Notes under the pieces: model-generated | What the model was told of the DNA's origin: nothing | Seen by the model: the letters and a program-made list of their open reading frames with translations, nothing else | Database searches by the model: none | Source: an uncultured Sphingomonadaceae bacterium | Lineage (GTDB): Bacteria; Pseudomonadota; Alphaproteobacteria; Sphingomonadales; Sphingomonadaceae | Direction: 5' to 3' | DNA: 64,000 nt | NCBI GenBank assembly: GCA_947501325.1 | Contig: CANMVC010000001.1 | Coordinates: forward strand, 1,426,001-1,490,000 | Shown: piece by piece, positions 55,401-62,045 of the stretch | How positions within the stretch are numbered: the stretch's first letter is position 1 | Layout of the letters: each line of letters opens with the position of its first letter | Translations under genes and position numbers: made by a program

Positions 55401-57867
55401 TGTTGATCGTCGTATTTTCAGGAGTGGTTTGATCAGGGTCGTCAACTGCTGTTGGCGGATCGTTAATTTCCCGAACGCTGATCGTCGATATTGCAACATT
55501 CGAGCTGAGCAACGCATTGGCGAAGCTGATATTAATCTTACGATCCACTTCAGACGGCCGCTCGGTCGTGTTTTCAAAGGTAATCGCGCGCAGCGCATTG
55601 CGATAGTCTCTGGCGCTATCCGCGCCCGTCAATTCCACACCGCTATCGGTGCGGGTATAGCTGATGCCATTAACCGTACCCGATGCAGCCGCGGACCCGT
55701 TGACCAGCAGGCGGTCTCCGGACTGGGCATTGGTCAGGGTAATGCTGGCGCTTTGTACCTGACCGTCGGGATTGGTGATCCGGGCATCGCGATCAACGAT
55801 GCCGACACTATTGCGGTTCTCGACATAGGTGCCTTGATAGCCCGAACCGCTCGCCGTGCTGTCATTGCGATCGAGATCCAGCCGCGGGATTGATACGGTC
55901 GTGCCGCCCGAGCCCAGGTTGAAATCCAGATCACCGTCATGGCTGAAACCGGCATTTGTCGCGGCATCGGGATTGACATTATAGGTGATTTCAAAACTGC
56001 TAGTGTCAAGCCAATTGAACCGCGCAGCAGAGCTTGGATCGCCGCCTTCATTCTGGGTGCCGGACGCAGTGACTTCGCCGGCTATGCTGGTATCAAACAG
56101 AATATCGGATGGCCCTGCATTCTGGAAAGAGGACAAGGTATCGGTATCCACCGTTACCCATTCTCTGCTTCTTGGATCGCCATTGCGGCCATCAATATCT
56201 GCAACCGTGAAGGATACATCCACATCCACCGGCACCCCGCTGGAAGTATAAAAAACATCCCATCTAATCTCGGCGGTGGCTATACCGTTGCCGCTGGAAC
56301 GCAGCAGAAACGCAGGATCATCATCGCTACCGCCAAAGGGGCGATCGAAACGGATGGTATCACCCGCAGTCAACGACACTATGGTGGCGCGGATAGAGAT
56401 GGACTGTCCGTTGACCCGGCCAACATTGTCCCATGTCCCTGTAGCCCCGACTGTCTGATCGGCACTTCGGCTGCCGGACTGATTGAAACCGCTGCTGCCC
56501 GACGCGACGATATTGCCGTTTGCATCCCGCACAGTCAGGGAGTCGCGAGGCGCAGAAATCGATGCCGGCGCCAGCAACCCATCCCAATCGCGCGCAACCA
56601 GCGAAGCGGCCTCGATACTGCCCAGCCGGTTTTCCAGCGTCCAGTCCCCGCCGCGCAATATGGTGCCGGTATCGTCAATCGATGCCGCAATATCAGCGCC
56701 TGTCACCGCAGCCAGGGCATTCATTAATTGCTGACCCGCTGCATCCGCACCGACATCACAGCCATATATCAATATGTCGCCGTCAGCAGAGAGCTTCGCG
56801 CCGATTGACGCGAGGGATGAAGCTAGCGCACCGGAGACAGATGCGGTGTCGACTTGCGTCGTGCCAAGCCAGAAGACTCCGTCATCGCCATGACTGACAA
56901 TATGGATTGCCCCGATATCATCGGCACCCGCCAGCGCCGTCATCATCTGGTCCACCCCATCGCTATTGCCGTCGATGAAGACAATGACGCCTTTGCCCGC
57001 CCAGGTGTCGGCCAGCTCCAGATAATTTCCGACATTGGTGTCGATGAATATATAATCTTGCCCAGAGGCCGCCCCGGCCTGTTCAATGAGAACGTCATCC
57101 ACGGAAGTGGCCTGATAGTCGCGCAGCACCGGCCCGATGTGAGAGCGTGAATCATTATCGTCGATAATGAAATAGTCCCCGAATTCGATAGATCGGACAC
57201 TCGGCTCCCGGATATCATAGGATATGGTCTCGGGCTTTAATGCGTCCTGATAGGCCAGGTCGCTTCGGACCAACGCGACATCGGCATCGGTGGCGGCCTC
57301 CGGTGCAATCGATTGCTTTAAAACTACTTGTTCTTTGACAGTAATGTTTTCAGAAATACTTGATCCAATATCATTGGATGCAGTTGGCCCTAAGACAGGA
57401 TCTGTATTTACAGGAACGACAAGCATCGTTTCTGCCACGGAAACCGATGGATTGGATCCTGCCGCGGCAATGGAGAGGCTGTCTACGTCATCAGACAACG
57501 GCTCGCCATCAACCCCATCAAGCGAGGTCGTAGCCATGTTGTTACCATCTTCGGCGACAGCAACCAAACCGCTGAAAAATGGCAATTGATCATCTTGGGG
57601 GGACGTATCTACCGTCCTGACATCAGACCCACTGTCGCGTAAATCCTGCTGCGATGTTATGGGTGGTGCCAGACCTATATTGGGTACCGTGTCACCGGTG
57701 AGGCCATTATTATCAGCTGCAAAACCATGGGAAGAAGCCGCGCCGTTATCGAGCACATCAGCAGATGATAATGTCGCGGCGGCAGTCACGACTGCGGCAC
57801 CGTCAAACATCATTCGCGGTTCCAGCGCAATCAGATGGGACTGCGGATTCCTGGTTTGCTTGGCCAT
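43429..57867 (-). CDS. Giant DUF4347/cadherin-like repeat surface protein
   Basis: 4812 residues, one uninterrupted frame. Order: LEPRMMFDGA motif (15-24); low-complexity linker; DUF4347 domain (about 256-427, HIVSHGDDGVFWLGTTQVD and ILIYGCDVGADAAGQQL); a unique beta-rich region (430-805); 40 modules of about 93 residues (806-4547); a unique C-terminal region (4548-4812). Twenty-five modules are cadherin-like (TNEDTPV...VLANDxDPDGDPLTV...FNGTDTITYTISDG) with Asp-rich calcium sites, and fifteen are putative-Ig type (GLPPGLSIDPxTGxITGTID). No RTX nonapeptides, LPXTG or autotransporter barrel. GGGAGAG precedes the ATG. It is probably an exported adhesin or biofilm matrix protein handled by the four genes downstream. 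Confidence 0.93.
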   Translation of the reverse strand: MAKQTRNPQSHLIALEPRMMFDGAAVVTAAATLSSADVLDNGAASSHGFAADNNGLTGDTVPNIGLAPPITSQQDLRDSGSDVRTVDTSPQDDQLPFFSGLVAVAEDGNNMATTSLDGVDGEPLSDDVDSLSIAAAGSNPSVSVAETMLVVPVNTDPVLGPTASNDIGSSISENITVKEQVVLKQSIAPEAATDADVALVRSDLAYQDALKPETISYDIREPSVRSIEFGDYFIIDDNDSRSHIGPVLRDYQATSVDDVLIEQAGAASGQDYIFIDTNVGNYLELADTWAGKGVIVFIDGNSDGVDQMMTALAGADDIGAIHIVSHGDDGVFWLGTTQVDTASVSGALASSLASIGAKLSADGDILIYGCDVGADAAGQQLMNALAAVTGADIAASIDDTGTILRGGDWTLENRLGSIEAASLVARDWDGLLAPASISAPRDSLTVRDANGNIVASGSSGFNQSGSRSADQTVGATGTWDNVGRVNGQSISIRATIVSLTAGDTIRFDRPFGGSDDDPAFLLRSSGNGIATAEIRWDVFYTSSGVPVDVDVSFTVADIDGRNGDPRSREWVTVDTDTLSSFQNAGPSDILFDTSIAGEVTASGTQNEGGDPSSAARFNWLDTSSFEITYNVNPDAATNAGFSHDGDLDFNLGSGGTTVSIPRLDLDRNDSTASGSGYQGTYVENRNSVGIVDRDARITNPDGQVQSASITLTNAQSGDRLLVNGSAAASGTVNGISYTRTDSGVELTGADSARDYRNALRAITFENTTERPSEVDRKINISFANALLSSNVAISTISVREINDPPTAVDDPDQTTPENTTINNINVLANDFDGDGDTLSVVSARASNGTVVINGDGTLSYTPRNEFSGTDTITYTVSDGRGGNSTATVDITVTPVNDAPVPVGSLPSQSNVDAAQGIFVGTSQGFSDPDNGSGELTYSATGLPPGLAIDANSGAITGTIDNSASQGGSGGVYNIVVTATDPDGLSATQNFAWTITNPPPQANNDGGSTNEDTPATINVLANDRDPDGDAPLTVVSASASHGTVVINADGTLTYTPDPDFNGNDQIVYTISDGEGGTDSAVYDMTVVAVNDGPVPVGVLPPQANIDADSGVSVATAGGFTDIDGPSTSYSATGLPPGLSINANTGEITGTIDNSASQGGTDGLYTVTITATDFQGTPATQTFVWTVTNPGPTAVDDTASTDEDTAVTVNVLANDNDPDADDLSVTTASAANGTVVVNPDGSITYTPNAGFNGTDTITYTISDGEGGTATATVDVTVAAVNDAPEPVGALPPQTNIDADSGISVETAGGFADSDDASLTYSVSGLPAGLGIDPATGEITGTIDRSASQGGSNGVYTVTVTATDAGGLSVTQTFSWTVTNPAPVAVDDTATTGEDTPVLIDVLPNDSDPDGDPITLIAAAATVGQATVIGNQVNYVPPANFNGTATITYTISDGEGGTATATIEVTITPENDAPVGTALPSQNTEDGAVISFPVAGNFSDVDGDTLTYTAADLPPGLSIDPDSGVISGTIDNSASQTNGGTYSATITVSDGNGGTTTQTITFNITNPGPTAVDDSASTDEDVPVTISPLANDSDPDGDDLSIAAASALNGSVVINADGTVTYTPNPGFNGTDTITYEISDGEGGTSMAEIIVTVADVNDTPTVSGSIGDQTNLDSQLINLPVAGAFSDPDGDMLNYTAVGLPAGLTIDPDTGVISGTIDRSASQVNGGVYAITVTADDGRGGSVSTSFEWTVTNPAPVASNDSVTTNEDTAVKVAVLANDLDADGDPLTVTEAEAGNGTVTINPDGTLAYKPNANFNGEDTIIYTIGDGEGGFSTATVTVTVNAVNDGPTTVGLANQNGEDGADVSIPTAQGFEDIDGDDLSFTASGLPPTLSIDPDTGLITGTLDSDSSVNGPFVVTVTATDPSGESVSTTFVYSVQNIPPVAVNDTATTPEDTPVTVAVLTNDIDPDGDPLTITAASTPDGTVVVNPDGTLTFTPAENFNGQAVVSYTVSDGQGGTATATLSVDVVAVNDAPESLPIPNVTNEDNQSVSVDTSSFFSDLDGDTLSFDVTGLPAGLNIDTATGIISGTIDRDASQPNGGVYSVTVTGTDPDGLTTSQTFTWTVTNPAPTAVNDTATTNEDTPVDINVLANDTDPDGDPLTVIGATALNGTVTIAADGTLTYVPDANFNGSDTITYVISDGNGGTSTAAVDVTVNAVNDPPVAVDDVATTNEDTPVTIGVLGNDTDTDGDPLTVTAATSPDGTVVINPDGTITFTPNPNFNGPTTISYTISDGNGGTATATVSVTVDAVNDPPVANMDSATTDEDTPVDIAILTNDTDVDGDPLNVTAADAPNGTVTINPDGTVTYVPDPDFNGVDTITYTISDGQGGFSTSTVEVTVNAVNDAPVASPIAPQNDNDADVITVSVANNFTDVDGDALTFTAMGLPPGLSIDAAGNITGTIDPDASQGGPGSDGIYSVTVTADDGNGGTVSQTFVWEVNNPAPVATDDVATTDEDTPVVIPVLANDTDADGDALSVTSATASNGVVTINPDGTITYVPNANFNGTDIITYTISDGNGGTSTASVDVTVAPVNDAPTVISPLPNVVGLDGENPSISTAGNFSDLDGDTLAFTATGLPAGLSIDPDTGLITGTIDNQASQVNGGVYTVTVTADDGNGGTVSTSFTYTVNNPAPVATNDVATTDEDTPVTIDVLANDNDPDGDNLTVTVASAPNGSVIINADGTVTYTPNQDFNGTDTITYTISDGNGGTSTATVDVTVAAVNDAPEVDIPIADLNNEDADIISVDVSDKFSDLDGDILTFTAAGLPAGLSIGATGVITGTIDPGASQVNGGVYTVTITADDGNGGMVDGTFTWIVTNPAPNAANDTATTNEDTPSAPIAVLANDNDPDGDTLTVVSATAPNGTVVINPDGTLVYTPAANFNGTDIITYQISDGNGGTATATVEVTVVAVNDAPTADPPLTNQTNDDADIISIDVSGSFEDLDGDTLTFTAAGLPAGLSIDANGIITGTIDPDASQINGGVYTVTVTADDGNGGTVDSVFTWTVSNPPPVAVNDTATTNEDTSVNIPVLTNDSDPDGDTLTVISADSDNGTIVIEADGSLTYQPDPNFTGTDTIVYTISDGNGGTATATVDVTVTAVNDAPETVGLPDLFDSNNEVISVPLGSAFSDVDDATLTYNITGLPTGLTFDPTTGEVTGTTGATASSDVTDGEYTVTVTATDAAGLSASTTFTWTITNEPPRAINDNYVGTEDTLINLDVLTNDVDPDGDPMTPIEIISAVAANGTAVILADGTIDFTPDPDFNGTATVTYTIQDANGEFASAVATIVIDAVNDAPDGTILPDRDSEDGDVVNADFGALFSDPEGDPLTFTVANLPAGLSIDMMTGEITGTIDPDASQVNGGVYQVEVTATDDGGEATTQSFIWTITNPGPTANSDTASTTEDTPSTPIDVLANDNDPDGDNLTATAATAQNGTVVINPDGTLTYTPDTNFNGTDTITYVISDGQGGSSTSTVTVTVGAENDDPTAAPLAALGNADADVVAVDVSGSFDDLDGDTLTFSQTGLPPGLSIDAAGNITGTIDPSASQGGPNGDGIYSITITADDGNGGTVSSTFSWTVTNPPPVAVDDGPIAVTEDTPLDINVLGNDTDPDGDILTVTLATAGNGEVTINPDGTINYVPDPDYNGPDTITYTISDGNGGTSTATVEINVAAANDDPVASPIAPRNAVDGAVVSVPVAANFSDVDGDTLTFSAAGLPLGLSIDPNTGIISGTIASNASQPAGGIYTVVITADDGNGGTVDQSFTWTITNPPPVAVNDSASTSEDLPVNIPVLGNDSDPDGDTLSVTTASAANGTVVIQPNGTIDYTPDPDFNGTDRITYTISDGNGGTATATVTVTVGAVNDPPVAVDDATVTNEETLVTIPVLANDTDVDGDPLTVTGATAPNGTVVINPDGTVTYTPDPDFNGTDTITYVVSDGQGGTDTATVAVTVNPVNDPPVAVDDVATTPEDTPVTLNVLGNDTDVDGDPLTVTGATSPDGQVTINPDGTVTFTPDPDFNGTTTVTYTISDGKGGTATATVTLTVAPVNDAPVATPDVGQTDEDTPVTVAVLDNDIDADGDPLTITAAPAPNGTVVINADGTVTYTPNPNFNGTDTITYTVSDGNGGFATTTATITVNPFNDVPVAVNDTMSTPEDAPVTIAVLGNDTDADGDPLVVTQAISPNGTVVINPDGTITFTPDPDFNGPTTITYTISDGQGGTSTATVTVNVTPLNDPPVVTPDVAATPEDTPVTLSPLDNATDVDGDPLTIISATSPNGTVTINPDGTITYTPDLNFNGTDVITYQVSDGNGGFTTATITVTVTPINDPPIAANDTADTDEERPLVIPVLANDVDLDGEPLTVSSATAANGTIVVNPDGTITYTPDVDFFGTDTITYTISDSNGRTSTAIIAVTVRNVNEVPVDGNEEVFGIGGAETIIDVLANGTDPDGDPLSVFTAKVDIGTVVINPDGTISHFADPEFQGVATITYIVSDGQGGFVESIATVIVTQANANVNELLGNPGIGYPDSELPSTTLNPVNQFITTPLIIDDTANSFQSLNNTPDLNGSRPLLTAVNGLRPLNGMGDLDVDGSPIGEVVDQLDQIRDLRFGADRLFDPRFGDFLVEGLTGFSVRQLSTGSDQVMIESVVRDRVIYMEIRDIGADSDPRIVEYQLRTRDGSPLPGWIRMDARGLAIIERPVDAETVRLIVRAIRGDGQVIEIPVIVQGATGEIQIDEGRELSRNMSGAAPLGSAMAMADASVADETAQLLAAFKS
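44228..46413 (-). repeat. Eight consecutive cadherin-like modules (C18-C25)
   Basis: These C-terminal repeats follow one another without the intervening Ig-type module seen elsewhere. They average about 273 bp each and are very similar at the DNA level (recurrent GTCAGCGGATCGCCATC on the plus strand). They correspond to residues 3819-4547. Confidence 0.85.
50662..51489 (-). repeat. Three consecutive cadherin-like modules (C8-C10)
   Basis: 828 bp, three modules of 92 residues starting at residue 2127, interrupting the otherwise alternating C/P pattern. They may reflect a local expansion by unequal recombination. Confidence 0.8.
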
Positions 57868-58524
57868 CTAACTCTCCCGAACAGGCACGCTGGTCTTGAA
57901 TTGCTGCTGCGCTGTAACAGCTTGAAACAAAACAAATAGCTGATGCCCCGGAGCGATTTGTTAGGAAGAATGGTTAACAGACTTGTGCAACAGGTCGCAA
58001 CCCCAAATATCCTAGACTTCCGCGGATTTTGTAAAATCTTACCCTCCGGAAGACTACCCGCCTATAACAAGCACCCTGACTGAGCCTAAAGATTTACATT
58101 TATAAATATTTCACATTATTTAAATTATCGAACGTGATTATTTTGTAATTATAAATATATTTCGTAAATACATCCCGTATGATCTTGTTCATATCGGCCT
58201 TGTGATACCATTGGTGCAAACTAAAGCGGTTACCCCATCCCATCTATTGGTTGTCGGCATCGGTTATTACTGCGGCGATAATGACGTAATAGTCGAAACT
58301 CTCAGGTTAACCGTCAGATCAAACGGCTTGTCGTCGGTGTCCGCTGTCGATATTCAGCACAACGCCTGAGCTTATATGCAAGGCTTGACCTCTTGGAGCG
58401 CGCTTATATCGAAAATATGTTATCATCAGGCCAGCGATAAATCAGATTCGGATATTGCGCGCGGCGGGCCGGTCATGCAAGAGCGCGCGTATTGATACAT
58501 GTATAATGAAACGGACATAAGACT
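57868..58524. other. AT-rich intergenic region upstream of the giant gene
   Basis: 657 bp between divergently transcribed genes, the longest gap in the window. A strongly AT-rich core lies at about 58095-58175. No open frame with a good start, no tRNA and no clear hairpin was found. It should contain the promoter and long leader of the giant gene and the promoter of the NDUFA9-like gene; TATAAT at 58502-58507 is a possible -10, but no convincing -35 accompanies it. Confidence 0.5.
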
Positions 58525-59472
58525 ATGACGCTCGACGGAAAATTGGTTTGCATTTTTGGTGGTGGCGGTTTTTTGGGTCGTTATATATCGCAACAGCTTT
58601 TGTCGCGCGGCGCCCGGGTGCGGATTGCCGAACGGAATCCCAAAAACGCGATGCATATCAAACCGCTTGGCAATTTGGGCCAGACCCAGTTTGCCAGCGC
58701 TGACGTGACCAAAATGGACAGCGTGAAACGCGCGGTGCATGCATGTGACGCAGTTATCAACCTGGTTGGCATATTGGACGGCGACTTCGACGCGGTGCAT
58801 GTTACCGGCGCGCGGAATGTGGCGGAGGCGTCTGCAGAAGCGGGATGCAGCATATTGGTTCAAATGTCCGCCATAGGTGCCGATACGGCATCACCCTCCC
58901 GCTATGGGCGGAGCAAGGGTGAAGCGGAGGAAGCGGTGCTCGCCGCATATCCGAGCGCCATCATCTTACGCCCCTCCATCGTATTTGGCCGCGAAGACCA
59001 GTTTATCAATCGCTTTGCCGCGATGATCACGATGATGCCCATCGTGCCAATAATCGGCGGCGATACAAAATTTCAACCGGTCTTTGTCGGAGATGTGGCG
59101 CAAGCGGTCGCCGTGGCCTTGGAGAAACCGGCACAATATGCCGGACAGACTTTTGAACTGGGTGGGCCCGAGATCATCTCCATGAGCGATCTCAACCGTC
59201 GCATTGCCAAAATGACCAAGCGCGATCGCGGCTTTTTTGAAATTCCCGACTTTGCGGCGAAGCTTCTGGCGACCTGCACCGGCTTCTTGCCCGGCGCACC
59301 GATTACATCTGATCAGTATAAGATGCTGCAAAAGGATAATGTGGTCGCCGACGATAAAGCGGGGCTGGAGGCTTTTGGCGTCGCACCGACCGCGCTGGCC
59401 ACTGTGGCGCGGGGATGGATGGATAAATATACCACCCATGGCCGCTTTGGTGCCCGTGCCAAGGCGGGCTAG
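58525..59472 (+). CDS. Complex I NDUFA9 subunit-like NAD(P)-binding protein
   Basis: 315 residues of the atypical SDR group. FGGGGFLGRYISQQLLSRG is the nucleotide-binding loop, YGRSKGEAEEAVL the Tyr-Lys region, and SIVFGREDQFINRFA with VFVGDVAQAVAVALE is typical of NDUFA9-like proteins in alphaproteobacteria. In mitochondria the homologue is an accessory complex I subunit; the bacterial protein may bind NADPH and assist complex I or quinone metabolism. The ATG has only weak GGAC upstream. It converges with uppP. Confidence 0.87.
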   Translation: MTLDGKLVCIFGGGGFLGRYISQQLLSRGARVRIAERNPKNAMHIKPLGNLGQTQFASADVTKMDSVKRAVHACDAVINLVGILDGDFDAVHVTGARNVAEASAEAGCSILVQMSAIGADTASPSRYGRSKGEAEEAVLAAYPSAIILRPSIVFGREDQFINRFAAMITMMPIVPIIGGDTKFQPVFVGDVAQAVAVALEKPAQYAGQTFELGGPEIISMSDLNRRIAKMTKRDRGFFEIPDFAAKLLATCTGFLPGAPITSDQYKMLQKDNVVADDKAGLEAFGVAPTALATVARGWMDKYTTHGRFGARAKAG

Positions 59473-59486
59473 GCCCTTTCGGGTTT

Positions 59487-60281
59487 CTAAAACCAGATCA
59501 ACAGCGCGATGCCCATTGCGACTCGGTAAACAACGAATATCATCATCGATGCTTTGCGCAGAAACTGCATCAGGAAAGTCATGGTGGCAAATGCGGCCAC
59601 AAAGGTGAGAGCGCCGGTTATCAGCGCTTCTTTCAGCAACTCATTGCTCGCGCCCATCAGATCCGGCACGATCAAGATACCCGCACCGGCTACCGCAGGA
59701 ATCGACAACAGAAAAGAAAAACGCGCTGATTCCACACGGCTATAGCCCAGGAAACGCGCGGCGGTCATCGTGACGCCGGACCGGCTTGTGCCGGGGATGA
59801 GCGCCAGGGCCTGCGCGAGACCGACAATGATCCCGTCTTTCAGAGTCATATCCTCAAAAGTTTTAACCTGCCGTCCCACGCGATCAGCAATCCCGAGCAG
59901 CACGCCGTAGATGATCAAATTAATGCCCACCAAAGTGGTGCTGCGAAATCCTTCCAGATAGCCGCCGGTTTTCAAGAACAGGCCGACGATAACAGCCGGG
60001 ATTGTGCCGATGATGATCCACCAGAGCAGGCGGCGCTCAGCGTCCGCCTTACCGATGCCCAACGTCGCAAAGCCGCCTTTGCCCAGCGAGATTACGTCTT
60101 TGAAAAAATAGGTGATGATGGCAAGCAACGAGCCAACATGCACCGCGATATCGATCATTGGCCCCTGATCGGCATAGCCGGTGAAGACAGGAAGCAATAT
60201 GAGGTGCCCGGACGAAGAAATTGGCAAAAATTCGGTAACGCCTTGCATGACGGCGAGGAGCAGCATTTGAATAAATGTCAT
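59487..60281 (-). CDS. uppP: Undecaprenyl-diphosphate phosphatase
   Basis: 264-residue polytopic membrane protein of the BacA/UppP family. Both active-site signatures are present: GVTEFLPISSSGHL near residue 15 and PGTSRSGVTMTAARFLG near residue 165. It dephosphorylates undecaprenyl diphosphate to recycle the lipid carrier for peptidoglycan. The start at 60281 lacks a clear Shine-Dalgarno. It is divergent from gltD with a gap of about 270 bp in which I see no further gene. Confidence 0.93.
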   Translation of the reverse strand: MTFIQMLLLAVMQGVTEFLPISSSGHLILLPVFTGYADQGPMIDIAVHVGSLLAIITYFFKDVISLGKGGFATLGIGKADAERRLLWWIIIGTIPAVIVGLFLKTGGYLEGFRSTTLVGINLIIYGVLLGIADRVGRQVKTFEDMTLKDGIIVGLAQALALIPGTSRSGVTMTAARFLGYSRVESARFSFLLSIPAVAGAGILIVPDLMGASNELLKEALITGALTFVAAFATMTFLMQFLRKASMMIFVVYRVAMGIALLIWF

Positions 60282-60555
60282 GATGGAACCCGGAACAACT
60301 GAAATGAGGCGTCCTTATAAGAGCCACGTCCCGTTTTGTCGTTGGCGAATTTAGGTCCGGTTTGATACTTTTTCTGTGAAACAAATTGGATGGGCCTCCA
60401 ACAAATCCCGAAAATCGGTTATATAGGTTAGCATAGCTGTCCTATTAGGTTGTTTTTTCGTGACTCCGCCCCGCGTTTCGACTATCGCAAGCCCAAAGTC
60501 CGCTCAGGAGAGCCGGGCCATCCTAATCGAAAAAAACAAGAAACGAGCGATCTGC

Positions 60556-62010
60556 ATGCCAAAAGGCACGAAAAAACTAGACATGTTGAAATTTGTCCAT
60601 ACCGGGCAGACCTATCCGGACAAGCGGGAACCAACACTGCGTGCTGAGGATTTTCAGGAAATTGCCGACCGTTACGCACCGGAAAAGGCGGCGGAGCAGG
60701 CCGCGCGCTGCTCTCAATGCGGTGTACCCTATTGCTCGACCCATTGCCCGCTCCACAATCATATTCCCGACTGGCTCCGCCTGACCGCCGAGGGCCGGGT
60801 CCGCGAAGCCTATGAAATGTCTAATCTGACATCGACCATGCCGGAAATTTGCGGTCGAATCTGTCCGCAGGACCGCTTATGCGAAGGCAATTGTGTGATC
60901 GAATTTTCCGGCCATGGCGCCGTGACCATTGGTGCGGTTGAAAAATATATCACTGACACCGCCTGGGAAGAAGGTTGGGTCGAACCGCTGGTACCCGGGA
61001 AATCCCGCGGCCAATCGGTGGGCATTATCGGTGCTGGCCCCGCTGGCCTGACGGCCGGAGAATATCTGCGGGTCGCCGGCTATGACGTCCATATTTATGA
61101 TCGCCATGATCGCGCCGGCGGATTGCTGATCTATGGTATTCCCGGATTCAAGCTTGAAAAAGATGTGATCATGCGGCGGATCCAGCGCTTGAAAGACGGC
61201 GGCATTCAATTTCATGAGAATTTTGAAGTCGGCAAAGACGCGACCCTGGACGAACTGCGCACCAAGCATGACGCCATCCTGATCGCGACCGGTGTGTATA
61301 AAGCCCGGGAGATAAAAATGCCGGGCGTCGGCGCTCCAGGTGTGGAGGAAGCGCTAGAATTCCTGACCGCCTCCAACCGCAAGAGCTTTGGAGATGACGT
61401 GCCCGATTTCGACAATGGCCGCTTCAATGCGAAGGGCAAGAATGTTGTCGTCATTGGCGGCGGCGATACCGCGATGGACTGTGTTCGCACCTCCGTGCGG
61501 CAGGGCGCCAAGTCGGTCAAATGCCTCTATCGCCGGGACCGCGCCAATATGCCGGGATCACAGAATGAAGTGAAAAATGCTGAGGAAGAAGGCGTTGAAT
61601 TTGTCTGGCTCTCCGCACCAAAAGCAGTCGAAGGCACGGACCATGTCACCGCGGTCAAAGCGACGAAGATGCGTCTGGGCGCGCCCGATGCCAGTGGCCG
61701 CCGCGCGCCGGAAGTACAGCCCGATAGCGAGTTTACCCTGGAGGCCGATCTGGTCATCAAGGCTTTGGGCTTTGATGCGGAAGAGCTGCCCAGCCTGTTT
61801 GAGTGCCCGGATCTCAGCGTCACCCGCTGGGGCACTTTGCGCGTCGATCACAAAAGCATGATGACCAATCTCGATGGCGTTTTTGCCGCCGGTGATATTG
61901 TCCGCGGAGCCAGCCTTGTGGTATGGGGAATCCGTGATGGTCGCGACGTGACCGAGCATATGCACAAATTTTTACGCGAAAAAGCAAAGACAGCAAAACA
62001 AGCTGCCTGA
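60556..62010 (+). CDS. gltD: Glutamate synthase small subunit
   Basis: 484 residues from ATG 60556. N-terminal Cys clusters (RCSQCGVPYCSTHCPLHN and CGRICPQDRLCEGNC) bind [4Fe-4S] centres. Two dinucleotide folds follow: GIIGAGPAGLTAGEYL for FAD and VVIGGGDTAMDCVRTS for NADPH. It feeds electrons from NADPH to the GltB subunit. The frame is open back to a GTG at 60460, but the family N-terminus (LKFVHTGQTYPDKR) fits the later ATG. gltB starts 968 bp downstream, with a DUF2059 gene in between. Confidence 0.93.
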   Translation: MPKGTKKLDMLKFVHTGQTYPDKREPTLRAEDFQEIADRYAPEKAAEQAARCSQCGVPYCSTHCPLHNHIPDWLRLTAEGRVREAYEMSNLTSTMPEICGRICPQDRLCEGNCVIEFSGHGAVTIGAVEKYITDTAWEEGWVEPLVPGKSRGQSVGIIGAGPAGLTAGEYLRVAGYDVHIYDRHDRAGGLLIYGIPGFKLEKDVIMRRIQRLKDGGIQFHENFEVGKDATLDELRTKHDAILIATGVYKAREIKMPGVGAPGVEEALEFLTASNRKSFGDDVPDFDNGRFNAKGKNVVVIGGGDTAMDCVRTSVRQGAKSVKCLYRRDRANMPGSQNEVKNAEEEGVEFVWLSAPKAVEGTDHVTAVKATKMRLGAPDASGRRAPEVQPDSEFTLEADLVIKALGFDAEELPSLFECPDLSVTRWGTLRVDHKSMMTNLDGVFAAGDIVRGASLVVWGIRDGRDVTEHMHKFLREKAKTAKQAA

Positions 62011-62045
62011 GCGTCCCAATTTCGCCCCCAATCTCGGAGTTTTAG

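Noticed and set aside
44228-55450. CRISPR-like or satellite DNA reading of the regularly spaced repeats
   Set aside because: The period is about 275 bp, in frame and under protein-level constraint; no short identical repeats with unique spacers.
58384-58507. Sigma-70 promoter for the NDUFA9-like gene
   Set aside because: TTGACC at 58385 and TATAAT at 58502 are too far apart, and neither has a properly spaced partner.
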